NCBI GenBank assembly: GCA_006538405.1
Contig: BJKQ01000012.1
Coordinates: 1,089,001 to 1,153,000, forward strand
Direction: 5' to 3'
Origin: Hansfordia pulvinata
Lineage: Eukaryota; Ascomycota; Sordariomycetes; Xylariales
Length of the DNA: 64,000 bases
Each line of letters opens with the position of its first letter. The stretch's first letter is position 1. Positions 45,247 through 56,918 of the stretch are shown one piece after another. A model generated the notes under the pieces. The model worked only from the letters and a program-made list of their open reading frames with translations, made no database searches and was not told the origin of the DNA. Made by a program: the position numbers and the translations under genes.

Positions 45247-47613
45247 ATGCGCATGCTCCCAGCGCTCGCGCTGGCCCTGCTAAGCAGCGCTGACGCCAAC
45301 CCCTTGTCGTCATCGCCGCCGCCGCCGCCGCCGCCGCTTCAGCTTCTGCCTCCCCCCCTCCAGCAACAACTGCAACCAAGCGTCAGCGACGGCGGAGATC
45401 CGGGGCGGTGGGACCTTCGCGCGGCCCCACGCACGGTGGCTGTCTCTGCGGGCCTGGCTTCGCAGCGCGACGTGGGCGGGCTGACGCTGATCCCACCGTC
45501 GGGCCGCGAGTTCGCCGAGGTGCTGGCGGCGGACCTGGGGCAGCTGACCGGGGGCGAGGCGTGGGCGGTGCGAACCGATGCTGCCGGCTGCGGCGACACG
45601 GAGGCGATGGGGCCAGGGAAGGAACAGGGGGAAGAAGAGGCGGTGGGAATCTGTCTCTCCATGCTGGGCGAGGCGGGCGGAAATGACGGTCAGGACGACG
45701 GCGGCGACGGCGGCTTTTACACGTACGAGGACGGCACGCCGAGCGAGGAGGGCTACGAACTCGAGGTCGGGGCGGGGCGGGTGGACATCCGCGGGACCGG
45801 GGCGCGGGGGGCGTTCTGGGGCACGCGGACGCTGCTGCAGCGGCTCATGGCCGCGTCGGCGCCGGAGCTGACGCTGCCGCCGGGCAAGCTCCGGGACGTG
45901 CCGGCGTACGCGACCCGGGGCTACCTGCTGGACGCGGGGCGCAAGTGGTACGCGCCGTCGTTCCTCAAGGACCTGTGCACGTACGCGTCCTTCTTCAAGG
46001 TGTCCGAGTTCCACTACCACACCAGCGACAACTTCCCGCTGAGCAGGGGCCACAACGCCTTGTGGCAGGACGTGTACGCGCAGTTCTCGCTGCGGCCCGG
46101 GGCGCCGGAGCTGCAGGGCTTGGTCCAGCGCGCCAACGAGACGCTCGACCGGACCGCCTTCGAGGACCTGCAGCTGCACTGCGCGCGCCGGGGCATCACC
46201 GTCGTGCCCGAGATTGAGGCGCCCGGCCACTGTCTCGCCATCACCAAGTGGAAGCCGGAGCTCGCGCTGGAGGCCAAGGACCTGCTCAACCTGACCCACC
46301 CGGAGAGCATACCCACGGTGAAGAGGATATGGGACGAGTTCCTGCCCTGGTTCCAGACCAAGGAGGTGCACATTGGCGCCGACGAGTACGACGCGTCGCT
46401 CGCGGACGACTACATCGGCTTCGTCAACGAGATGGCGGCCCACATCCGGGAGACGGCGGGCAAGAAGATCCGCATCTGGGGCACGTACGAGCCGTCCGTC
46501 CGGAACCTGACCATCGACAAGGACGTCACGGTGCAGCACTGGCAGTACGGACAGTCGGACCCGGCGCAGCTGCTGCGGGATGGGTACGATGTGGTCAACT
46601 CGGAGGACTGGTGGGCCTATATGAGCCTGAAGAACGACCACTCGCCCATCAGCCCGGCGCCGTACCCGCAGTTCTTCAACGAGTCGCGCGTCGCCAACTT
46701 CGGCGACCGCCAGGGGCAGCAGTGGGAGCCGTCGCTGATCAACCCGGTCAACGCGTCGCAGCAGCTACCGCCGGGCGCCAGGGGCAGCCGGGGCGCGATC
46801 CTGGCGGCGTGGAACGACAACGGGCCCGACGCCACGACGCAGCTCGAGGCCTTCTACGCCATGCGCCGGGGCATCCCGCTGGTGGCGGCGAGGGCCTGGA
46901 GCGGCGCGCGGGGCCCGGAGCTGGACGCTCGGACGCTGGACCGGTCCCTCGACCTCTTCGCCGCCCGCGCGCCGGGCCAGAACCTCGACCGGGCCGTCCA
47001 GTCCCGGAATAACACGGGGCGTGGCGGAACTCTCCTGTCGTGGAGGCGTGCGGACCACGGCGGGCCAGGAGGCAAAGAAGGCGACGCGGCGGAGGTGGTG
47101 CTGGGGGCCGGCAGCAAAGGCATGGACTACACGCTGGAGCTGGCGGTGGACGGGCCGTTTGTGCTGTCGTCGGCGGACGCGGCGCTGGAGCTGGGCGGCG
47201 ACGGCGGCCTCGTGCTCAGCACGGCGGACGGCTGGGCGTACCCGCTGCGGGCGGTGGCGGAGGGGGAGGCGCGCGCCGGCGCGGCCGCCGGGGGGGCCGC
47301 CAACCCGGGGCGCATCTGGGCCAACTCCACGGCCTCGTCGCACCGCCCCGTGACGGTGGGGGCGCCGGCGCGGGTGGTCGTGACGGGCGACGCGGCGGGC
47401 GGCTGCCGCGCCTGGGTGGACGGGCGGTTCGCGGGGCGGTTCGAGGTGCTGGTGTACGGGGGCCGCAACCTGGCCGAGTCGTGGAGCCCGATGGCGGTGG
47501 TGGCGCCGGCGCAGACGCTGCGCGGCGGCGGCGTCCGTGAGCTGCTGCTGCGGGAGGGCGTCCACGAGCCGGCCGCGGCGGAGGCGGGGCCGCCCGGGAA
47601 CAGGCCCGCTTGA
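45247..47613 (+). CDS. Secreted GH20 beta-N-acetylhexosaminidase (single exon)
   Basis: The ATG at 45247 gives a signal peptide (MRMLPALALALLSSADA), preferred over an upstream in-frame start. Eight prolines follow just after the predicted cleavage site. Total 788 aa, longer than most fungal GH20 enzymes. The family-1 N-terminal domain leads to the TIM barrel: GYLLDAGRKWY, HTSDNFPL, VPEIEAPGHC and the catalytic Asp379-Glu380 pair in HIGADEYD, used for substrate-assisted hydrolysis of terminal GlcNAc/GalNAc. The C-terminal 180 residues form a Gly/Ala-rich beta domain (DYTLELAVDGPFVLSS). Codon use is extremely GC-rich. A role in chitin or glycan turnover outside the cell is inferred from the family. 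Confidence 0.92.
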   Translation: MRMLPALALALLSSADANPLSSSPPPPPPPLQLLPPPLQQQLQPSVSDGGDPGRWDLRAAPRTVAVSAGLASQRDVGGLTLIPPSGREFAEVLAADLGQLTGGEAWAVRTDAAGCGDTEAMGPGKEQGEEEAVGICLSMLGEAGGNDGQDDGGDGGFYTYEDGTPSEEGYELEVGAGRVDIRGTGARGAFWGTRTLLQRLMAASAPELTLPPGKLRDVPAYATRGYLLDAGRKWYAPSFLKDLCTYASFFKVSEFHYHTSDNFPLSRGHNALWQDVYAQFSLRPGAPELQGLVQRANETLDRTAFEDLQLHCARRGITVVPEIEAPGHCLAITKWKPELALEAKDLLNLTHPESIPTVKRIWDEFLPWFQTKEVHIGADEYDASLADDYIGFVNEMAAHIRETAGKKIRIWGTYEPSVRNLTIDKDVTVQHWQYGQSDPAQLLRDGYDVVNSEDWWAYMSLKNDHSPISPAPYPQFFNESRVANFGDRQGQQWEPSLINPVNASQQLPPGARGSRGAILAAWNDNGPDATTQLEAFYAMRRGIPLVAARAWSGARGPELDARTLDRSLDLFAARAPGQNLDRAVQSRNNTGRGGTLLSWRRADHGGPGGKEGDAAEVVLGAGSKGMDYTLELAVDGPFVLSSADAALELGGDGGLVLSTADGWAYPLRAVAEGEARAGAAAGGAANPGRIWANSTASSHRPVTVGAPARVVVTGDAAGGCRAWVDGRFAGRFEVLVYGGRNLAESWSPMAVVAPAQTLRGGGVRELLLREGVHEPAAAEAGPPGNRPA

Positions 47614-50600
47614 GATGGGCGGCGCTCGACCGGCTCGGTGGTCTCGTGACGGAGCCCGCGCATGTGTGGCGAGTCCTGTATACTGACGCAGTATCCGTAT
47701 ACGCAGAGGAAGGCGTTGCGAGGGCTTCATTGTATCTACATTATATTACTATCCATAGGCCTTATGTACTTGGGACATAATTCTATCAAAAGGCAATGGA
47801 AGTGCTCATCCTGCTGTTCGGGTAGCTTTCTCTTTGCCAGGGCTGCTTTGACGCCGCACCGGGGAGTGCTTTTGGCCCTGCAGGAGTAGATGGTGTATTT
47901 GAAGGCCTCCCCGCTCAACACCCCCAGCCAGCCATGGTATACCAAACCAACGGCGTTGACATTCAAGTCTGGTATCGGCTCAATATAGGGGCCCTTTATT
48001 GTTACTTCAGGGACTCGTGCTTTCCATGATCCTATTCATGGACAGGATTTCTGATCCAGCAGGGCAGGTCGGAAGAGCCGAGGCCAATGGGCTTTACAAA
48101 CCCAACTGGACCTTGGATTTGAATTTGATTCGAGGGTGTCTTGACGTGGTAGGCGATAGTGGTGCTGGCCTACGTGAGATACAAATTGGAAGGCTCGGCT
48201 CCCCGTATGTGTACGAGTATGCAGGCAGGTAGTCTCTTATAGCCTCATATTTCAACAGACCGAGGTAAGCCAGCTTGTTCAGGGGCCGCTTCTTCCAGAC
48301 AGAATGTGGTGTGCGCACTCGAGGGACTCTTTCACAGCGATTGCCTCTGCTCTCCAGTCTCACAGGGGATGCACTAGTAAATTCATACCCAACACCGACT
48401 CGCAGTTGAATACCTACCTAACAACCCAGCCCTGGATTCTGTAGATTCTCAACACTCACCTCGCGTCCAGCAGCAACAACGCAGGGCAGCTCCGAATCCG
48501 ACCTGCTAGTTAGCAGTCTCTACGGCTGATAATAAACCCCCGGACTCGCACGTGCTCGTGGGCCCGCGGGGATCCACGCGGTTGACACAAGCGGGAAATC
48601 AGCCCTGACCCTTGGCGGGCCTGGGTTCTTGGCAAGTCACGTCAGTGATTTTGTTTTGAACCCTTCCCTTTCCCGCCTTGCACCTGTCTCGCCGCCCACG
48701 AGTACTTTGCCAGGCGTGTCGGGCTCACCATGTACGAGTGCGTGGATTCGGTGAGCAGATGTCTAGGTACAGATACGAGTAGAAGACTCCGACCCTTCGA
48801 CAGGGAGAGGGACGGACGGTCACTCATCAAAGATGTACCGTGCCGGGTTGGGCCGGGACCGTCTGCACTTGCTATTCGATTCCTACTACAGTGGTTGCCT
48901 ATGCGTCAGTGTGCCACTGGAAATCGTGGATGCAGCAGCGACGGGCGGATGCTCTATAGCAAAGGGTGCGCATTGGAGATTGAGCCCACCACCGAAGCAT
49001 GTCCGGGGATTGATATATCACGCCCCCTTTCAGCAGAGGGTGCGAGCTCTGTTGCGCGGAAAAGGAGAGCCTCAGGAGGCGGGAGGGCGCCGACTCGGAC
49101 CCCCACAGCCCACTTTGACTGTCCGTCTCCGCCCCACGGAATCAAGATCTGTAGGTGAGGTACTTACGAGTACTCCGTACGAGTATTTCTAGGTAGGTAC
49201 CCATGGATGCTGTCATGTCTGTGTCCATACCGTCCGTCCGTACCTGAAGATGAGCACAGCAAATGCGACTCTCATCAAGATGCCAGCATCCGATCCTCAT
49301 CTCAAGGTCTGGCTTACGAGTATCGTTCTGTCTGATGACCGATCCTTCGGCATTCGGAAAGCTTGACTGTGCCCTGCCACGTGGAAATCACCAGGAGTAC
49401 TCTCACGAGGGGCTGGCATCTGACTGGCCGTCACCCTTCGAGTCATTGGCAGGTACGCGTAAATCAGCCCGCGCGTGCCGCCGCCGCCCAGTGCCACGAG
49501 TGCGTGCTCTGACGCCATGCAACACCGCCTTTACCGTCACAGCTGGGCACGAACTGGGCATGAATGAATGGCTGCCAAGACACAACAGGGCTTGGTGGTC
49601 CAGCAGTCCATGCCGCGATGCTGCCAGCATAGCATGTTCAACACACTCATGAACGGGCCGTTGACGCTTGCGTTGCTCTCATCCCGCTCGCAATACCACC
49701 AAATATATCGCGTCGACCTTGATCAGGCCATTCGCGGCTTTGAATCAAGTTCAATCACGAGCCTGACTAGGACTTAATCCTAGGAGTCCTGTCCATCATG
49801 GAAATGCCGCAGGCTGATGGCGCCGTCTTTCCATGCCGACGCGTGGATGTCGTTGAACAACATCTATCAATACTGGGCATGGTGCATGTAATAAGACGGC
49901 GGTGATGCCAGACTCTACAGGTAAATGTGGTAATGTACGTACGTCCAGTAAGTACTTGGGGGGAGCATGGAAGAGTGACTACGACGAGTACGCAGAGAGC
50001 CGAATGCTTCCAAGTTTTTGGATTCCACCTACGACTGGAGGAAATGGATCAAAATGGAAAGCCCATGTTGAATAAAATGCCCCAGCACACTGCGCCAGTG
50101 GATGTACATGTCTGGTATTATCGTTATCGTGGGGTGTTTCAGGACGCGCCAGACCTGCAAGTATCGGAGGTACACATCCCATACACAGGCAGCTGAAACC
50201 ACGCCCCGTGCCGAGCCGAATACCTGGAGATACCCCCCTCCCACTCGGGCGCCCGAGCCCTCCCGTCCCGCTTGGTCAACACCAGAGGGGGAAGGGACCC
50301 CCCATCTCCCCTCCAGCCCTCCGTGACTTCCCATCCTGCCGCCCGGATTACCTGAGCAGGAGCGACTGGAAGCTGTCCACGGGTGCCCTTCACGCCTGCG
50401 CTGCACCTGCCACGCCTGCGTTCGCCCTGTCTGCCCGTCTCCTGTCGCACGAGTCTGGTATCACTCCATGTACCCGTCTGCCAATCCTCGCTGGCCGTGA
50501 CCTCCGCTGCCCGCCTGCGCCCACACTCCACTACAGCATCACTCCCACTGCGTCCATCCAACCCGACGCTGTTCAGTCCCAATCCCTCTTTTGGTCCCTC

Positions 50601-50890
50601 ACCATCACCACCAGCATTGCCAATATCACCACCCCACGGCTCTCCCCACTCGCCCCCGCTTGTCTGGCCCGGCGCCTTCTCCCATGTCGACCGCTGACGA
50701 CGGCTGACGACGACTGCGCCCGAGCCCGAGCCTGCCCTCGACCTCAGTGCGACCGCATGTCTATCCGCCCGTAGTCGTCGGCAGCATCTCTCTACCCGCT
50801 ATATATATATATGTGTGTGTGTGCAACCACAACACCGCGCCCGCATAGCTTTCCCTCCGGCTGGGCATCGCGCCCTCCCGCTCGCCCATC
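47614..50890. other. Intergenic 3.3 kb with an octamer cluster
   Basis: No supported gene. Octamers lie at 48212, 48774, 49165, 49178 and 49315, with TAGGTA/TACCTA elements at 48410 and 49189. From about 50200 to 50790 the sequence becomes CT-rich, as expected of the SAPS 5' leader. A (TA)n/(TG)n stretch at 50800-50823 lies about 70-90 bp before the SAPS ATG. Confidence 0.5.
49165..49185 (+). repeat. Two direct octamers 13 bp apart
   Basis: TACGAGTA at 49165-49172 and 49178-49185 in the same orientation, separated by CTCCG. Another copy is at 49315. Confidence 0.8.
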
Positions 50891-53800
50891 ATGTTCTGGA
50901 GATTCGGCGGCTACGCCAACATTTCCACCATCGACACCATTCTCGATAAGCCTGACTTCCATCTCGAGGACCTGCTCGACGAGAGCGACCTGATCCAGGA
51001 GCTTAAGCAGCACAACACAAAGCTGATCGAGTACTTGCGCGAGCCTTCTGTTCTCAAGAAGCTGCTTGACTATGTCGTCGCCCCCAAGCTCGAGCCCGTC
51101 GAGGTCCCTGCGGTCGGGTCCGATTCCGCTCGTGACCCCGCCTCCGATGATGCCGACGCCGACTCGAATGACGACCGGGCTTCTGCCACTCGGCCCCGCG
51201 CGTCGTCCCGCGCGGGCGATGACGATGACGACGATGACCGCGCCCTCAACGACCACGAAGAAGCCGAGAAGAAGCGCAATAAGTACGCCTACGTGGCCGC
51301 CGAGGTGCTCTCTTCAGACAACTGGTCCATCTACGAGGCGCTGATGGAGAATCACGACCTCCTGCGCAGCTTCTGGGATTTTCTTCGCCTCCCTGCGCCG
51401 CTCGACCCCCTCCAAGCCAGCTATTTCACAAAGGTCAACGAATCCTTATTCGACAAGAAGACGGACGCCATGTTGCACCTTTTCAAGTCACTTGACACTG
51501 CCGTCTCGGATATGCTGCGCCATGTTGACTGCCCCATGATTATGGATCTGCTGCTCAAAATCATCAGCCTGGAGCGCTCCGAAAATGGCCAGGGTGTTGT
51601 TGAGTGGCTCTTCACCAAAGACGTCATGCCTACGCTTCTGTCTTTCCTCAGCCCCGAGCACAACTGGGCCACTCAGACGTCGGCAGGAGACTTCATCAAG
51701 GCCATCATCACTGTGTCGGCCAACGCCTCTCAGAACGAGCAAGCCTGCATAGGTCCCAACGAGCTGACGCGTCAGCTCGTCTCCCGCGCCTGCATCGAGC
51801 AACTCATTGGCTACATGCTCAAGGGCGGCAACCCGCTGACTGTTGGCGTTGGCATCATCATTGAAGTTATTAGGAAGAACAACTCCGACTACGATCCGGA
51901 TGTTGGTCCAGACAACAATGCTCTGCCGTCCAGCCGCGATCCCATCTATCTCGGCACTCTTCTCCGCTTGTTCGCACAACACGTGCCTGACTTCATGACC
52001 ATGATTCTCAAGCCCAAGCAGGAGAAGCCCCGCCTGTCCTCCACCTTTGGCACAAAGATTGAGCCTCTCGGCTTCGACCGCTTCAAGACGTGTGAGCTGA
52101 TGGCCGAGCTTCTCCACTGCAGCAACATGGCCCTGCTGAACGAGGCTGGCTCAGAACAGCTCATTGCCGAACGCGACGCCCAGCGTCAGCAACTGCGTGC
52201 CGAAGGCCGTTTGTCCGCCACTAGGGGTGAGGAGGCGCAGTCTTCGGCCGAGGATCTCACCATGATGCGCGGTCGCCACTCATCACCGGATGACGGCCGT
52301 CGCCTCGAAGTCACCAACGCCTCTGATGATGACGGCTTCGAGGAGGTCAACCCCGCTGGTGAAATGACCGAGGATACCTCCCACGAGTTCGTCAAGGCCG
52401 AAGATGAAATCCCTATCCGCTCGACCACAGGTCCCGCTACCTCCTTCCTTGACAAGGATGGCGGCGACTTCGTCGACGAGCCCCTCAGCTCCCCTCGCTT
52501 GCCTGAGAGAGAGACGCAGCCGGCTGAGCAACAATTCGAGAATCCGGAGCTTGTTGTTGCGCCCTTGTCTCCCAAGAAGCGTGCAACGGCTTCGGCTGAG
52601 CCGGGATCGCCCACCGCCGACCCAGTCCTTGATTCCGAAGATGCTGGTGCTTCAACTATCGCGGAAAAACAGCAAACATCGACGTCGGCGAACGAGGCTG
52701 AAGACGCGACCGGAAAAAGCTCCACGACGCCGACCGAGTCATCTGGATCGACGACGCCGACCCCAGAAAAGTCTGTCCCTGAAGGCTCGGCAGGTGTGCC
52801 GCCTGAATCCCAAACAACCGAAAAGACCGCCGAAGCGACAGACGCGGGTACTGAAGCGCAGACCGAGCCATCCGCTGTGCAACAAGACCCTGTCGTGGGT
52901 GACTACCTGAAAATGCAATTCGTCGAGCACCAAGTCGTGCCAACGATCTTAGTGAGCTACCCTTATTTGCCCGTCCCGCCCAATCGGTACTAATTCATGA
53001 TAGTCCTTCTTCTTCAAATACCCCTGGAACAATTTCCTTCACAACGTGGTATACGATATCGTGCAGCAGGTTTTTAATGGACCTATGGACAGGGGATTCA
53101 ACTCCTATCTCGCCATATCCCTCTTCGAGGCCGCCGACATCACCAATGCCATTATCAACGGGCAGGGCGCCAGCGAAAAGTCCCAGGCCGAAAACAAGAC
53201 CCGCATGGGCTACATGGGCCATCTCACCTTAATCGCTGAGGAGGTCGTCAAATTTACGGAGCGCAACCCTCCGGAACTCCTCTCCAGTCTTGTCATGGAA
53301 CGTGTCATGAGCCAAGAATGGATCAACTATGTTGAGGGAGCTCTGGCGGAGACCCGAGAGCGCGACAATGCCATCCTTGGCGGTGTCCGGCCTGAAGTTG
53401 CTATGAGCAACCGGGCTATGGCGGGCAACAACCTTGGTGGGATGGGGCTGTCCAGCGTGGGTCTGTCCGGAGGGCAAGGCGGCTCCAGCGCCCTGGCCGA
53501 TGCCGGTCTGAATGCTGGTGGCGGTGCCGGCATGGACACGCAGGACAATGGAAGTGGAAGCAGCCTTGGGCCTTTCAGCATCAGCTCGGGCCTGCTCAGC
53601 GGCTCGGGATTCGGCAGCTCTAGCGACGAAGACGAAGACGAAGCCGAGGAGAACGACGAAGACGTGAACAACGAGGTTAGTTATTCTTTGCGTCGCACGT
53701 CGAGTATACGACGCGGCCTTGCAGACCTGCCCCCATATGCTCCTGATACTCCCTGCGCAGAGGTAGTGCGCCGGGACAAGGACCCGTTGGCCTATAACGA

Positions 53801-55891
53801 CGCCACAGACGGTGCGCCAGACAGCCCACCGCCCCCTTCTTACGATTCGTTGCTCCCCGATCACCCGGGCTAGATGCCCCCCGAATTGGCAGACTGGTAC
53901 ATTGAACACGGGCCTGAAGGAGCCAAGTTGGCCTCCATTCTCGTTGGCAAGCAACGCAGAGCAAACATTTTCGCCTGCGGGTTGCCCACAATAACTGAGG
54001 ATCAGCCGACAAGTGTCGAGCTGGAGGACACCCTTTGCCAGGTGGATGAGGCACTGTTCACAATGTATGATGAACCTCAACACGAGTGCTTCTTCCAGGA
54101 TTCCGACACCATGATCTGCTTCGACCTTCGCCTGGAAAACAGTCCTGCAAGATACCATCATATCCACACACTCCAAGAGGCCAGAAGAGCAACAACGGCC
54201 CGGGGTAACGGTATTGAAGGAAGAGCAAGTACTCGCCAGAGTGTTGATCTTGGAACGCCTAAAGTTGCCAAAGACCCAAGCGCCGTCCAGAGAATCATCG
54301 GCTTGGTCTCCATTGCAGATGTTTGCTGCCCATTCCGTTTCTGTCTATGGCATCACGATTATTCAGAACCCCGTGGGGCGTTCACTGAAGAACCCATGCA
54401 ACTGGTACAAGATATCCTCTCTGTTCCTCAAGTTTCCACGAAGGAACCAGCCCCGGAAGCCTGGTCCATGTCGCGGGAAATGATTTTCCAGCAAGCTTTC
54501 GCCCTTCTCGTCGAGCACGGCGACTCTTCTCCACTCCCATCGGAATTTGCATTGCGGAAAGCGTTCAACTCGTTTGATCTGGCCGTCCAACTCAGAGTGG
54601 CTGTCCTTCAGCCAGATGGGCCTTCATTGAGTCGATCAGCCCTGGTCAGACGAGCCACGCCAGAGGTAGTCCAAGGTCTCTTGATGTCACCGTTTCATCA
54701 CTACGGGGACGCAGAAGAGTGGGCAGCTATGGTAGCGGCAATCTGTACCCGTGCGATGGCGCCTTGATGTTAGGATGAAGATGTCGATCCTCTTAAGCCT
54801 ATCACTTTTTTTTTTTCTTTTCAACGTTCGAGACGCCCCTCCCCCCACCCGTTTGGGCAGCGATTTCCGCGGCCATAGCGTCTGTTTCTAGGATTCAGCG
54901 AATACAGGAGCTTGACGGTGCAGTTATTTGCATTTGAGTGCAGGTTCCAGCTGTCTCCTCGCCTTCCTCATGCATCAGCACTTCAGCTTTCCCCAGCCGG
55001 CTTGTTGTCCAAACACTGCAGTTGCAGCAGGTGTTGTGCTGCTGTGGACTACCCTGAGCCAGGTGCACCTACTTCACTCTCCGCGTCGAGTCTATTTGTC
55101 TGCCGAGCTCCTCGCTAATTCCTCTGTCTTCTGTCCTGTCATTCTAGTACTGACAAGAAATGCAGTTTCGGGCCTACACGGACCCTCTGAATGCATCCGG
55201 CACATCAATGGACCCTCCTTCCATCCCACCGCCACCTCCACCGCCCCCGCCGTTGAACATCCCGCCATCGAGGGCGCGCCTGCAATTGGCGGCACGACTG
55301 GCGATGCACCAGAAGGGCGCCACGTCGCAGTCATCCGATGCCGATCATGAAGAGGAATCAGCAAATATCACTCACGAGCCGGAGAGTATGCTGAAGAACC
55401 CCTTTGACGATGACGGAGAAGACGACGTGGATGACGACAGTGACGATGGCCTCGGAGGCGGAGGGGACTCGTGGAACGATGGCGTCAGGGGCAGCTGGTG
55501 GCGAGATGCTCTGCAGCGGGATAAAGAAAAGTTTGGGGATGGCCGTGATGATTCTGACTCTGATAAGGAAGACGGTGGCGACGCTGAAGACGAGGAGTTT
55601 GGCGACTTTGCGATGCCCGATGCGGATAAGGAGGCAGGGAACGAAAAGGCCGGGGTGATTGTCAAACCTCTGCCAGTACACCCGCCCGCGCCGAGCCAGA
55701 AGACGTCTGCGTTCACCAGCCTGTGGCCCTTTGGGTCTAAAGACAAAGACAAAGACAAGAAAAGCGAGGAGGCGAGCAGCAGTGAGCAGCAGGAGATTCG
55801 CGGGGATGACGGGGAGAAGATCAGCAGCACTCACGAGGCGGAACGCCGTACCAGCATCGAGGAGCCTGACGACGAAGAGGTCGTCGTCTGA
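50891..55891 (+). CDS. SAPS-domain Sit4/PP6 phosphatase-associated protein (three exons, one 1,490-nt intron)
   Basis: Exons 50891-52951, 53004-53675 and 55166-55891 give about 1,152 aa. It opens MFWRFGGYANISTIDTILDK, the conserved start of SAPS proteins, followed by the helical SAPS repeat region interrupted by an acidic insert (DDDDDDR), to about residue 430. A long Ser/Glu-rich region follows, then the second part FFFKYPWNNFLHNVVYDIVQ. The last exon has FRAYTDPLN, a poly-Pro tract (P9) LNIPPSRAR, and an acidic tail with DEEFGDFAMP. SAPS subunits bind Sit4/PP6 and direct it in TOR and G1 signalling. Intron 2 (53676-55165, donor GTTAGT, branch-like TACTGAC, acceptor ATGCAG) is far longer than other introns here and contains a same-strand ORF. 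Confidence 0.92.
53874..54767 (+). CDS. Unrecognised 297-codon ORF nested in the SAPS intron, same strand
   Basis: It opens MPPELADWYIEHGPEG directly after a TAG stop and ends TRAMAP. The frame upstream of TAG is also open back into SAPS exon 2 and encodes a Pro-rich stretch (RRGLADLPPYAPDTP; PPPPSYDSLL), so one TAG alone separates the two. The product is mixed alpha/beta in look, with Cys/Trp/His-rich IADVCCPFRFCLWHHDY; no family is recognised. Codon use is less GC3-biased than the SAPS exons (many ACA, AGA, GCA). The ATG context is poor (T at -3). It may be a nested gene, an alternative 3' end of SAPS, or an old insertion. Whether it is expressed cannot be told. Confidence 0.5.
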   Translation: MPPELADWYIEHGPEGAKLASILVGKQRRANIFACGLPTITEDQPTSVELEDTLCQVDEALFTMYDEPQHECFFQDSDTMICFDLRLENSPARYHHIHTLQEARRATTARGNGIEGRASTRQSVDLGTPKVAKDPSAVQRIIGLVSIADVCCPFRFCLWHHDYSEPRGAFTEEPMQLVQDILSVPQVSTKEPAPEAWSMSREMIFQQAFALLVEHGDSSPLPSEFALRKAFNSFDLAVQLRVAVLQPDGPSLSRSALVRRATPEVVQGLLMSPFHHYGDAEEWAAMVAAICTRAMAP

Positions 55892-56918
55892 GATTGAACC
55901 GAGACAAGACTAGATCTCCATAGCCGGCACCTTCGCAGAGTGACTCGTCGAGCACCGGAATCCTTGATCTGGGCCGCCCCTGGCTGCAGTGCAGCCGCCT
56001 GTACTATACATGTTGATATACCTGATGTCCGCGATGCACGAACTGTCTGTACAACGTGTCGAAAGGCAAAGGCTCCTGGGCGGGTACTCTGTCGGATTGA
56101 TGCGTGTGTGCGCGATTTGCGCAGCCCCGGCGCCCTTCACATACAGTCGGATCCGATCGCACCGGCGGACGCCCAAGTCATGAAGCCAGGGCATATGCCA
56201 TTTGGGCCAGCACGACGCTGTTGGTCGAGATTGCCGTACGACCGATGGCGCAGCGGGCCACCGGAACATTGCAGGGGGCGGGGATGTCGTGACCGACAAG
56301 GGTGTGCCCCTGTTTTCTTTTTGCGGTGCCCGGGGGTGTCCCGCACGAGATTCGCGTTGGCCATGGAGAGCTGCGCGGGCCGTTTGGGACGGTGCGGCCG
56401 CACGAGAGCCCCGGCTCGCGTTCCACCATTGTGGCCATTGTGCTGCCGGCTAGCAGAATCTGCAGGCTCGCCGGGTTCTGGACGGACAGATGGGCGGGCC
56501 CGTGGAGCCGCATGACAAGCCAGATCTGTGCCACAACGGCGGACAAATTGGTGTTGCCGATTCGTTGGAGATGGCGAGTATTAACGTCATACCAGGCTGG
56601 CCGCCGCAGCCTATGCCGAGGCACGTACTCCGCCTGGCCTGCTGTTGATTACAAATGGACAGACCACGCCACGACCCCGGCATGAGGCTCGTTGGATAGT
56701 AGCCAAGGTTTAAATATCAGACGGTATTTATTCCCGAGGGACTGGCAGCAACTGATGTGCATGTAGTTGATCAACGACACGCGTGCATATCTACCTACGC
56801 CCATACCAGCTACTGAACTTAACCTATCTGAACCATCCATCCCCTCTCAAGACAGAGACGGTAACCGCCATCGACTTGACTTGTACGACACCCCCGGACC
56901 CCGCACCTCGCAGCCAAG
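55892..56918. other. Intergenic between SAPS and reductase genes
   Basis: About 1 kb. Frames of 120-190 codons exist on both strands around 56180-56680 (including a minus-strand one reading ATMVEREPGL) but none has a recognised domain. GGTTTAAATATC near 56707 is a possible AT-rich promoter element about 200 bp before the next ATG. Confidence 0.4.

Noticed and set aside
45310..46641. 443-codon minus-strand frame opposite the GH20 gene
   Set aside because: Shadow of a very GC-rich coding gene; Arg/Val/Leu-rich with no domain.
56178..56624. 148-codon minus-strand frame between SAPS and reductase
   Set aside because: It reads partly protein-like (ATMVEREPGL), but no family is recognised and rival frames overlap it; kept as intergenic.
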